A stretch of DNA of 64,000 bases from Sphingobacteriales bacterium (GTDB taxonomy: Bacteria > Bacteroidota > Bacteroidia > Chitinophagales > Chitinophagaceae). Below are positions 14,214 through 21,615 of the stretch, piece by piece (within the stretch, counting starts at the first letter, position 1; each line of letters begins with the position of its first letter). The notes under the pieces are model-generated. The model saw only the letters and a list, made by a program, of their open reading frames with translations, was not told the DNA's origin and did no database searches. The stretch is taken from contig JACPOD010000050.1 in NCBI GenBank assembly GCA_016185185.1, positions 16,802 through 80,801 on the forward strand. Direction: 5' to 3'. A program made the position numbers and the translations under genes.

Positions 14214-15350
14214 ATGTCCGACTACCTGAACCTGCAGGATTTTCTACTACCCGTTCGTAAAGATGTTATCAGTAACGATAATGGTTACAATGATGGCCAG
14301 ATAGGTTCGCATATTAATTTGTATGAAGAAGAGTTTCCCGATTTAGACGAAGCGGATATTGTGCTGGTAGGTATTGGGGAAGTACGTGGACAGGGTGTGC
14401 ACACCGGCTATTCCAATGGACCCGATAAAATAAGGGAACAATTTTACCAGCTATATTACTGGCATACTGAAGTTAAGATTGCTGATATTGGTAATGTAAA
14501 AAGCGGTGCGTTATTAACCGATAGCTATGCTGCAGCAAAAACGGTAATTGCCGAACTGATTAAAGAAAAGAAAACCGTTGTTATTCTCGGCGGCTCACAC
14601 GATAATACGCTGGCCCAGTATTATGCGTATGGAAGCCAGAATAAAATTATTGAAGCCACAGGTATTGATTCCATCATCAACTTAAATATGGAATCGCCGC
14701 TTCGTCATGAAAGTTTTTTGATGGAAGTATTAACCGGTGAACCAAACTATATCCGTCACTACAATCATATTGGCTTCCAGATTTATAATATTCATCCTAA
14801 GATGATGGAAACAATGGATAAACTACGTTTTGATTGTTTCCGTGTAGGTAAAGTAAAAGAACATATTGATGAAATGGAACCTGTCATCCGAAATTCCAAT
14901 TTAGTAACGATAGACATTGCCGCTATTGCCAATGCTTATGCACCGGCAACGGATATTAGTCCCAATGGATTTACGGGTGAAGAAATTTGTACCATGACCA
15001 AATACGCCGGTATGAGTCCCAATGTAAATACGCTGGGTATTTATGGCTATTTACCGGAAAGGGATAACAGTGATTTAACCGCCAAACAAATTGCCCATAT
15101 GCTTTGGTATTTTGTGGATGGCAAACAAATATGCAAGAACGAAGTGAAGATGGAAAACCGGGACGACTTTAATGAATACCATACCGCACTGGCAGAAATA
15201 GAAACGGTTTTTTTACAAAGCAAACGCACCGGCCGCTGGTGGATGCAGATGCCCGATAAAAAATTCATCGCCTGCAGTTACAGCGATTACGTAATGGCAA
15301 GTAATAATGAAATACCGGAAAGGTGGTTGAGGGCGCAGGAGAGGAGTTAA
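14214..15350 (+). CDS. Arginase/formiminoglutamase-fold protein with altered metal ligands
   Basis: 378 residues from the chosen ATG (MSDYLNLQDFLLPV), supported by the promoter position. The ureohydrolase fold is recognisable: EVRGQGVHTGYSNGPDKIREQFYQLY near the N-terminus and VILGGSHDNTLAQYY, which keeps the first metal-binding His/Asp. The second motif, normally DxHxD, reads NLNMES, and the third, normally DxDxxD, reads IDIAAIANAYAP. Most Mn ligands are therefore replaced, and ordinary hydrolysis of arginine, agmatine or formiminoglutamate is unlikely. A C-terminal extension of about 70 residues (RTGRWWMQMPDKKF) is well kept, arguing for a maintained non-catalytic or novel role. Confidence 0.8.
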   Translation: MSDYLNLQDFLLPVRKDVISNDNGYNDGQIGSHINLYEEEFPDLDEADIVLVGIGEVRGQGVHTGYSNGPDKIREQFYQLYYWHTEVKIADIGNVKSGALLTDSYAAAKTVIAELIKEKKTVVILGGSHDNTLAQYYAYGSQNKIIEATGIDSIINLNMESPLRHESFLMEVLTGEPNYIRHYNHIGFQIYNIHPKMMETMDKLRFDCFRVGKVKEHIDEMEPVIRNSNLVTIDIAAIANAYAPATDISPNGFTGEEICTMTKYAGMSPNVNTLGIYGYLPERDNSDLTAKQIAHMLWYFVDGKQICKNEVKMENRDDFNEYHTALAEIETVFLQSKRTGRWWMQMPDKKFIACSYSDYVMASNNEIPERWLRAQERS

Positions 15351-15354
15351 AAAC

Positions 15355-15416
15355 AAAATCCAAAAAAAAATGTCCAAAATCAAAGCTTTGAATTTTGCGC
15401 TTTTGATTTGGATTTT
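15355..15416. terminator. Inverted repeat between convergent genes
   Basis: AAAATCCAAA (15355-15364) is mirrored by TTTGGATTTT (15407-15416), with a further nested pairing (AAAATCAAAGC and related bases) between. It lies just past the arginase-like stop and could terminate transcription in both directions. Confidence 0.45.
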
Positions 15417-15667
15417 ATAGAAAAGTTTTTGCTTTGCTTATCTGCTCTTCACTTCCCATTACATATTAAGCGTTCTTCACTGTTGATAATAAAATCTGCA
15501 GCAGGGTTCAGGCTATAATGACCTTTGTTTTTTACACTCAAAATAGTGCAACCGGTTTTTCTCCATAAGTCCAAGTCACCAATGGTAGCGGAGTGTTTAA
15601 TTTCCAGCGTTTCCACATGCGCTAAAATTAAGAACGGGGCACGATTTAAAAACTGATATTTCAACAA
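15415..15667 (-). pseudogene. Remnant of an RCK_C (TrkA_C) domain transporter gene
   Basis: The readable part (LWRKTGCTILSVKNKGHYSLNPAADFIINSEERLI) matches the C-terminal RCK/TrkA_C regulatory domain of K+ channels and cation:proton antiporters. The frame breaks after RLI: a 1-base insertion gives CNGK and a stop at 15449, whereas the shifted frame continues MGSEEQISKAKTFL to a stop at 15415, as expected for the family. Upstream the frame closes within a few codons and no ATG exists, so the transport domain is gone. It sits 16 bases from the divergent carboxypeptidase gene. A dead fragment is the likeliest reading. Confidence 0.6.
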
Positions 15668-15671
15668 AACA

Positions 15672-15679
15672 TATCTTTA
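15672..15679 (+). promoter_or_regulatory. Near-consensus -7 box of dacB-like gene
   Basis: TATCTTTA, one base off TAnnTTTG, 4 bases before the ATG. Confidence 0.4.
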
Positions 15680-15683
15680 AAGA

Positions 15684-16991
15684 ATGAAAAATATTTATTG
15701 GATTCCGGGGTTGTTATTTTTTTCATCCTGTTCGGTTACAAAACAAATTGCAAAGGTGGCTAAACGGGAAGTGATTAACGATTCTGCTTTATTACCGGCA
15801 CATGTGGGAATTGCATTATACGATGCAGAAGCCGGCAACTATTTATACCAATACCAAAGCGATAAATATTTTGTGCCTGCCAGTAACACAAAAATATTTT
15901 CGCTGTATGCCGGCATGAAATACCTGGGCGATTCATTGCCGGGATTGAAATATTATGAAACAGCGGATACTTTATATATTCAGCCTACCGGCGACCCCTC
16001 GTTACTACACCCCGATTTTAAAACACAGAAGGCAGCTGATTTTTTAAAAACTAAAAACAAACCGGTAGTTATTAATGACATTAACTGGAATGATGAAGCA
16101 TTAGGATATGGTTGGGCGTGGGACGATTATAATGATGATTATATGGTGGAAAGAAGTCCGCTACCGGTTTATGGCAATGTGATAAGGTGGTCGCAAACAG
16201 TTAACCCGCAAACAAAAGAAGTAGCGGTTCAGTCAACCCCATTTTTAAAATGGGCACAAACAAGCACCGCCAATGCTGCGGGAAATAAATTCCTGGTTAA
16301 AAGAAAACGGGATGAAAACTATTTTCAAATAATTACAGGGAATATCAATACTACACAGGATGTGCCCTTTGTTACCAATGGGACAGAAACAGCTAAACTA
16401 TTTTTATCAGATTCACTCAAAATAAACATATCATCCAATTCAATGCCAACTGTCAACCGTCAACTGTCAACTCTTTATTCTGTTCCTTCAGATAGTCTGT
16501 ACAAAATAATGATGTACCGAAGCGATAATTTTTTTGCGGAGCAAACATTGCTGATGGCAGCAAATGAAAAACTGGGTATAATGAATGAGGAGGCCATCAT
16601 CTCATATCTGAAGAAAAACGATTTTAAAGATATTCCCCAGCAACCCAAATGGGTGGATGGCAGCGGATTGAGCCGGTATAATTTATTTACCACTGAATCA
16701 TTTGTTTGGATATTAAATAAAATGAAAACGGAATTTGGTATTGAAAGAATGAAAGCCTTATTGCCAACAGGAGGCAAAGGAACCCTTGGCAATCTTTATG
16801 CAGAAGAAAAAGGATTCATCTTTGCAAAAACAGGCACATTATCTAATAATACATCATTAAGCGGCTACTTGATTACGAAGAAAAAAAAACTTCTTATCTT
16901 TTCTTTACTGGCAGGTAATTTTCAAACAGGGTCCACACCTGTAAGACTTGCTTTTGAACGCTTTATAAAATACCTGCGCTATAATTATTAA
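15684..16991 (+). CDS. D-alanyl-D-alanine carboxypeptidase/endopeptidase (PBP4, S13 family)
   Basis: 435 residues with a lipoprotein-like signal (LFFSSCSVTK). The three penicillin-binding motifs are present: SxxK in PASNTKIFSLY (about residue 71), SDN in YRSDNFFAEQ (about 277), and KTG in FAKTGTLSNN (about 383). It cleaves the terminal D-Ala, or D-Ala-mDAP crosslinks, of peptidoglycan in the periplasm. The linker before the SDN motif contains VNRQLSTLY, encoded by a tandem of an 11-base repeat (CAACTGTCAAC), an apparently inserted in-frame simple repeat. Confidence 0.92.
   Translation: MKNIYWIPGLLFFSSCSVTKQIAKVAKREVINDSALLPAHVGIALYDAEAGNYLYQYQSDKYFVPASNTKIFSLYAGMKYLGDSLPGLKYYETADTLYIQPTGDPSLLHPDFKTQKAADFLKTKNKPVVINDINWNDEALGYGWAWDDYNDDYMVERSPLPVYGNVIRWSQTVNPQTKEVAVQSTPFLKWAQTSTANAAGNKFLVKRKRDENYFQIITGNINTTQDVPFVTNGTETAKLFLSDSLKINISSNSMPTVNRQLSTLYSVPSDSLYKIMMYRSDNFFAEQTLLMAANEKLGIMNEEAIISYLKKNDFKDIPQQPKWVDGSGLSRYNLFTTESFVWILNKMKTEFGIERMKALLPTGGKGTLGNLYAEEKGFIFAKTGTLSNNTSLSGYLITKKKKLLIFSLLAGNFQTGSTPVRLAFERFIKYLRYNY
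16447..16471. repeat. In-frame direct repeat in carboxypeptidase gene
   Basis: CAACTGTCAAC at 16447-16457 and again at 16461-16471. It encodes part of PTVNRQLSTLY in a linker between conserved motifs. Confidence 0.6.
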
Positions 16992-17142
16992 GCTTTGAAA
17001 AAGTTTTAATTCGCCAACAACGCTATTTTTTTTTATTTCCAGGCAGCATTATTTTCCCGGCAGGGAACTTATTACTACAGGCCATTAAACCCTGTAAAAA
17101 AATAATTAATCCACATACCCTAACCATTCAAATCAAAGCGTT

Positions 17143-19275
17143 ATGAAAAATTTTTACTTATTGCTTGCTGCATTATTAATGCTGCAATTACCACTTTCAG
17201 CTCAAACGAATACTAATCCCTGTGCGGGTCTTGCCAAATTTCAGTATGTTATTGATGGGAATACCGTAAAGTTTACTTCGGCGCCTAACTACAGTACTTC
17301 TATTTTTCATTACTGGAATTTTGGCGATGGTAAAACTGCCGACAGTGCCAACCCGGTGCATGTATATGCCAATGGCAGTTACCGGGTAGTGCATTATATA
17401 AAAGACACCCTGCGCAACTGTTATGATTCTTCGGTTGCTGAATTTCAAATACCTGTAAATATTAATTCTTGTGCAGGCTTAGCAAAATTTCAATATGGAA
17501 TTTATGGTGATACCGTAAAATTCTATTCGCCAAACAATCTGCTTGTTCATTACTGGAAACTGGGCGATGGCAGCACTTCAGATAAAACCAATCCCGTACA
17601 TGTGTATGCTCCCGGTAGTTACCGTGTGGTGCATTATATAAAAGATACGGCACGAAAATGTTATGATTCTGCTGTTGCAGAATTCACCATTATAAAAAAT
17701 GTGGAATGTCCTAAACCTTCTTTCCAATGGCAGAAAGATTCATTCAACACTAAAGCAGTTAAGTTTTATAATACCACCGGAATTACTGCTACGATCTATA
17801 AATTTACCTGGCAGTTTGGAGATGGGACTTCTTCCACCGATATCAACCCCACACATGTATATAGCGATACAGGAGCATACAATGCCTGTCTGATCATAGA
17901 GCAGTTGAATGGGTTGTGTAAAAATTATTCCTGTCAGGCAATTATCATTCGCCCTGATTGTAATATTAAACCAGATTTTACATGGGAGTCAGCAGCGGGT
18001 AACCCATCAAAAATTTATTTTAAAAATCTTTCTGCACCCACCACTACGCCTAATGTAATGTTCTCATGGAGTTTTGGTGACGGTACTTTCTCCAATGAAG
18101 TAAATCCTCAGCATGGCTATGATAAACCCGGGATTTACCAGGTATGTTTAAAGATGCAGGTAACCAACAGCGATTGTATAAAATATATTTGCAAACAAGT
18201 TGTTGTTCGTACACCTTGTGATAATCTTTATGCAAAATTTGAATGGAAACAGGATTCTGCCCATCCATTACGTGGTGTTCAGTTTGTAAATCTTTCTTCT
18301 TCTATTGCGAATGCACCATTAGGTGTAAGATGGAATTTTGGAGATGGCACCACCAGCAGCGAATGGAACCCGTTCCATCAATATAATGAACCGGGTAAGT
18401 ACAGGGTTTGTTTAATTGTAAAGTTTTTTGATAGTTGTTACAAAGAAACCTGCGATACAGTTGTTGTTCCCAGGCCTGAGATAAACTGCGAAGAAATTTC
18501 AAAATTCAGGTTTGAAAAAGTTACCAATGATGCGCTTGGTTATTATTTCGCGGCAACACACCGTAATCCTAACTGGAAATATACCTGGACATTTGGCGAT
18601 GGAACAGGTATGCAGGGGGAAGAAGCTAAACATCGTTATGAAAAAGAAGGTAAATACACAGTATGTCTTACTGTATATAAATCTGATGCCTGTGCTTCCA
18701 CAACTTGTATGGAAATAACAGCAGGCCATATTCCCTGTGATGATGTTCGTATTAAATTTGAAACAATAAAAGGATCAGAAATTCCCAATCGTGTAAAATT
18801 TCATGCCATTAGTAATGAGGGATTAAAAACACAGAAATGGGTGATCTATAATACAACCGGATCCCTGATTAATATGCCCGTTGTTTTATACGGACCGGAT
18901 CCAGTGTATACTTTCAGGGAAAAAGGTTTATACAAGGTTTGTTTACTGGCTACAACAGTTACAGGTTGTACTAAACAATATTGCGATACACTTCGCATCG
19001 GCAATGTAATCGTACCAACTGTATGTGAGTTAAAAATATTTCCTAACCCGGCCACTACTCATATTGAGTTTGATGTGGTAAGTGAGACTAACGGTGTTTT
19101 AGTGGTGAACATTTTTGATATAAATGGAGTAAAACGTTCCCAATTTATGATTGCTGCACAGCAGGGTAACAATCATGTTAAAATACCGGTAGAAAGTTTA
19201 TCAGCAGGTTACTATTATATAGAAGTTGTTCAGAGCAACGGACGGGTTTGTAAAGGGAAGTTCCAGAAATTATAA
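17143..19275 (+). CDS. Secreted PKD-repeat protein with type IX secretion sorting domain
   Basis: 710 residues with a signal peptide (1-21, ending LSAQ). At least six PKD domains follow, each with a WNFGDG- or WTFGDG-like core, a HxY motif and an xYxV strand, plus a more degenerate seventh. The C-terminal 85 residues (ELKIFPNPATTHIEF, then GYYYIEVVQSNGRVCKGKF) are a Por secretion/type A T9SS sorting domain, so the protein is exported and probably anchored at the surface. The first two PKD units are closely similar (CAGLAKFQY, DTVKF or NTVKF, VHYIKDT), a recent tandem duplication. Its ligand is unknown; adhesion or scaffolding is plausible. Confidence 0.92.
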   Translation: MKNFYLLLAALLMLQLPLSAQTNTNPCAGLAKFQYVIDGNTVKFTSAPNYSTSIFHYWNFGDGKTADSANPVHVYANGSYRVVHYIKDTLRNCYDSSVAEFQIPVNINSCAGLAKFQYGIYGDTVKFYSPNNLLVHYWKLGDGSTSDKTNPVHVYAPGSYRVVHYIKDTARKCYDSAVAEFTIIKNVECPKPSFQWQKDSFNTKAVKFYNTTGITATIYKFTWQFGDGTSSTDINPTHVYSDTGAYNACLIIEQLNGLCKNYSCQAIIIRPDCNIKPDFTWESAAGNPSKIYFKNLSAPTTTPNVMFSWSFGDGTFSNEVNPQHGYDKPGIYQVCLKMQVTNSDCIKYICKQVVVRTPCDNLYAKFEWKQDSAHPLRGVQFVNLSSSIANAPLGVRWNFGDGTTSSEWNPFHQYNEPGKYRVCLIVKFFDSCYKETCDTVVVPRPEINCEEISKFRFEKVTNDALGYYFAATHRNPNWKYTWTFGDGTGMQGEEAKHRYEKEGKYTVCLTVYKSDACASTTCMEITAGHIPCDDVRIKFETIKGSEIPNRVKFHAISNEGLKTQKWVIYNTTGSLINMPVVLYGPDPVYTFREKGLYKVCLLATTVTGCTKQYCDTLRIGNVIVPTVCELKIFPNPATTHIEFDVVSETNGVLVVNIFDINGVKRSQFMIAAQQGNNHVKIPVESLSAGYYYIEVVQSNGRVCKGKFQKL

Positions 19276-19286
19276 ACACCTATCAT

Positions 19287-19324
19287 CGTGGGTCGCTCAT
19301 GGTAGTGGCTCACGTTTATTTTTT
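19287..19324 (+). terminator. Terminator of the PKD-protein gene
   Basis: An 11-bp stem with some G-T pairs (CGTGGGTCGCT/AGTGGCTCACG-type, 19287-19314), followed by TTTATTTTTT. It lies between the convergent PKD-protein gene and mutL. Confidence 0.75.
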
Positions 19325-19377
19325 ACAGTTGGCGCTTCAATCATAGCCGCATGAGCAACGTACCGCTCATCGGCTTT

Positions 19378-21243
19378 TTATTTCACAAACAGCTTGTCTA
19401 AATAGTCCTGCTTAAATTCTAAATAGGTGGGGTTCCCATCAGGAGTTATGTTGGGGAGGGTACAGGCAAACAGATCAGCAATTAAATTTTCCATTTCTTT
19501 TACAGATAAAGACCTGCCTTGTTTAACAGACTGCTGCCATGCCAGTGAACGAATTAATTTTTCTCTACGGGAAAATTTTACTTCACTTGTAAAATGTTTG
19601 TACTGTTCTAATAGGTTTTCTATCGCCGCTTTCTCATTACCCTGCTCTACATCTGCCGGTGTGCCCTGTATTACAAATGCATTGTTACCAAAAGGTTCAA
19701 TTAAATAACCAAGCTGGTTTAAATCATCAATCAGTTCACCCAGCATGACCGAATCCTGCGAAGAAAGCTGAAGGGTGGAAGGAAATAAACTTTTTTGTGT
19801 GGCAATGGATTTTCCCTGCCCTGCAGCAGTAAAACGTTCATATAATATCCGTTCATGAGCGGCTTGCTGGTTAATAAGTAAAAAACTCCGGTTGGTTTGA
19901 ATGACTATATAAGCATTAAGTAATTGCGTTGGTTTATACGCTTCAATAATGGTAAACAAAGAAGGTTTTGCAGCAGAAATATTTTCAATAATAAAATCAT
20001 CCGGCTTCTGGCTTCTGTCATCAGTCATCTTTCCACTGTCATCTGTCATCTTCTTCTCCGCTATCTGGTACAGGTCCCTCCAGTGTTTCAGTTCACTTTT
20101 GCTTTCAATTTTATGCGCCTGGTTCTTTTGTGTAAAAGTTTGATACAACGATGAGGAGGCGGCAGCTGATTTTCTTTCTTCTGTAAAAGGCTTACTTACC
20201 GCATCTAAATTTTGAATCGTTGGGTCAAGGTCAAAATCAAGTGTAGGCGTAATGCTGAATTGTGCCAGCGCATGTTTTACAGCTGCCTGCACAAATGCAT
20301 ACACTATCTTTTCATCTTCAAATTTTATTTCCTGTTTCGTTGGATGCACGTTAATGTCAATCTGGGCAGGATCAAGGTCAATAAACAATACATACATCGG
20401 GAAAGCATCTTTACCCACCATTTCATCATACGCATTCATTACAGCATGATTGAGATAAGCGCTTTTAATAAAACGGTTGTTTACAAAGAAGTACTGATCA
20501 CCACGGGTTTTTTTGGCGGTATCCGGTTTTCCCGCAAAACCATAAATGTTCATATAATCAGTATGTTCCTGTACACTTACTAATTTGGCATTGTAGTTAT
20601 TCCCCATCAACTGTACAATGCGTTGTTTGAGTGTACCACTTTCCAGGTGATAAACTTGCTGACCATTGCTGGTAAGGGTAAATAATATTTCGGGGAATGC
20701 CAGTGCAATACGGGTAAACTCATCTACAATATGGCGCAGCTCAGCGGCATTACTTTTTAAAAAATTTCTTCGTGCAGGAACGTTGAAGAAAATATTCTTC
20801 ATGGCAATGCTGGTTCCATTATTAGTTGCAACAGGTTCCTGTTTTATTACCTGGCTGTTCTCAATTTCAATATACACACCAGTCGTATCTTCTGTTCTTT
20901 TGGTTTTTAATTCTACCTGTGCTACGGCTGCAATAGAGGCTAATGCTTCTCCCCGAAAACCCATTGTTTTTATGCGAAACAAGTCATCAATAGCTTTTAT
21001 TTTGGAAGTGGCGTGTCTTTCAAAACTCATCCTCGCATCTGTTTCACTCATTCCTTTTCCGTTATCAATTACCTGTATTAAAGATTTGCCGGCATCGTTA
21101 ATGATAAGTTTAATTTCAGTGGCACCGGCATCAATGGCATTCTCCATCAGCTCTTTTACTGCACTGGCAGGTCGCTGAATAACCTCACCAGCTGCAATCT
21201 GGTTGGCAATATTATCGGGCAATAATTGTATGATATCCGGCAC
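19378..21243 (-). CDS. mutL: DNA mismatch repair protein MutL
   Basis: 621 residues. The GHKL ATPase motifs are intact: ELMENAIDAGA, DNGKGM, ATSKI and GFRGEALASIAAVA; the transducer domain has RGDQYFFVNNRFIK and DIDPAQIDINVHPTK-type sequence. The C-terminal dimerisation/endonuclease region keeps QQAAHERILYERF; the metal-binding motif of nicking MutLs is not obvious. I use the GTG start giving MPDIIQLLPDNIANQIAAGEVIQRPAS, the conserved beginning. The central linker contains the repeat MTDDSGKMTDDRSQKPDD, encoded by short direct repeats and apparently inserted in frame. A TAACTTTG box lies about 18 bases upstream of the GTG. Confidence 0.97.
   Translation of the reverse strand: MPDIIQLLPDNIANQIAAGEVIQRPASAVKELMENAIDAGATEIKLIINDAGKSLIQVIDNGKGMSETDARMSFERHATSKIKAIDDLFRIKTMGFRGEALASIAAVAQVELKTKRTEDTTGVYIEIENSQVIKQEPVATNNGTSIAMKNIFFNVPARRNFLKSNAAELRHIVDEFTRIALAFPEILFTLTSNGQQVYHLESGTLKQRIVQLMGNNYNAKLVSVQEHTDYMNIYGFAGKPDTAKKTRGDQYFFVNNRFIKSAYLNHAVMNAYDEMVGKDAFPMYVLFIDLDPAQIDINVHPTKQEIKFEDEKIVYAFVQAAVKHALAQFSITPTLDFDLDPTIQNLDAVSKPFTEERKSAAASSSLYQTFTQKNQAHKIESKSELKHWRDLYQIAEKKMTDDSGKMTDDRSQKPDDFIIENISAAKPSLFTIIEAYKPTQLLNAYIVIQTNRSFLLINQQAAHERILYERFTAAGQGKSIATQKSLFPSTLQLSSQDSVMLGELIDDLNQLGYLIEPFGNNAFVIQGTPADVEQGNEKAAIENLLEQYKHFTSEVKFSRREKLIRSLAWQQSVKQGRSLSVKEMENLIADLFACTLPNITPDGNPTYLEFKQDYLDKLFVK
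20001..20050. repeat. Short direct repeats inserted in the mutL linker
   Basis: On the minus strand, repeated GATGAC units (ATGACAGATGACAG, ATGACTGATGACAG) are followed by GAAGCCAGAAGCC. They encode the MTDD-MTDD-SQKPDD stretch in the low-conservation linker. Confidence 0.6.
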
Positions 21244-21261
21244 TCAAAATTTTTTAGGCGG

Positions 21262-21269
21262 CAAAGTTA
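21262..21269 (-). promoter_or_regulatory. -7 box of mutL
   Basis: TAACTTTG on the minus strand, an exact TAnnTTTG match, 18 bases before the GTG start. No TTG at -33 was found. Confidence 0.55.
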
Positions 21270-21615
21270 ACCATTCACAATTGCTTTACCGAAAAGATGC
21301 GTAAATGTTAAAACTTTTATGGGTGATATAATTATCTTTTTCAGATACAACCATCCTTCACTACTGTTCATCTATATTCTGTTTTTGATCTGTTCCCGCT
21401 TTTGTATGGTCCCGTTTTTAAGTCCGGTAAAGGGCAATGGTTAGTTGCCGGTGAAGAACCCCGATTTGCAGATCTGGCTTCCCATTTGAAAACAATTTAT
21501 ACCCACTACGTACAACCAATCGTACCACTCATACCATGTCGTGCCGAATGGCATGACATTTTTGTTTTTAGGCTTGTGTTATTGCTGTAATTTTAAACCT
21601 CAACTATGGTTTAAG
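21270..21615. other. Gap between divergent mutL and GH3 gene with an orphan terminator
   Basis: About 350 bases. A 62-codon plus-strand frame exists (21402-21590) but runs through the terminator hairpin and looks like no known protein, so I do not call it. The segment before the hairpin could be a small RNA or a leader; no known RNA family was recognised. Confidence 0.5.
21536..21571 (+). terminator. Orphan terminator upstream of the GH3 gene
   Basis: A 10-bp stem ATGTCGTGCC/GGCATGACAT with a GAAT loop, followed by TTTTTGTTTTTA. It lies 45 bases before the GH3-fusion start and has no plus-strand gene upstream, so it ends a short transcript or attenuates the downstream gene. Confidence 0.65.

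Noticed and set aside
21402..21590. 62-residue frame before the GH3 gene
   Set aside because: It runs through a terminator hairpin, has no similarity to a known protein and no ribosome binding context.
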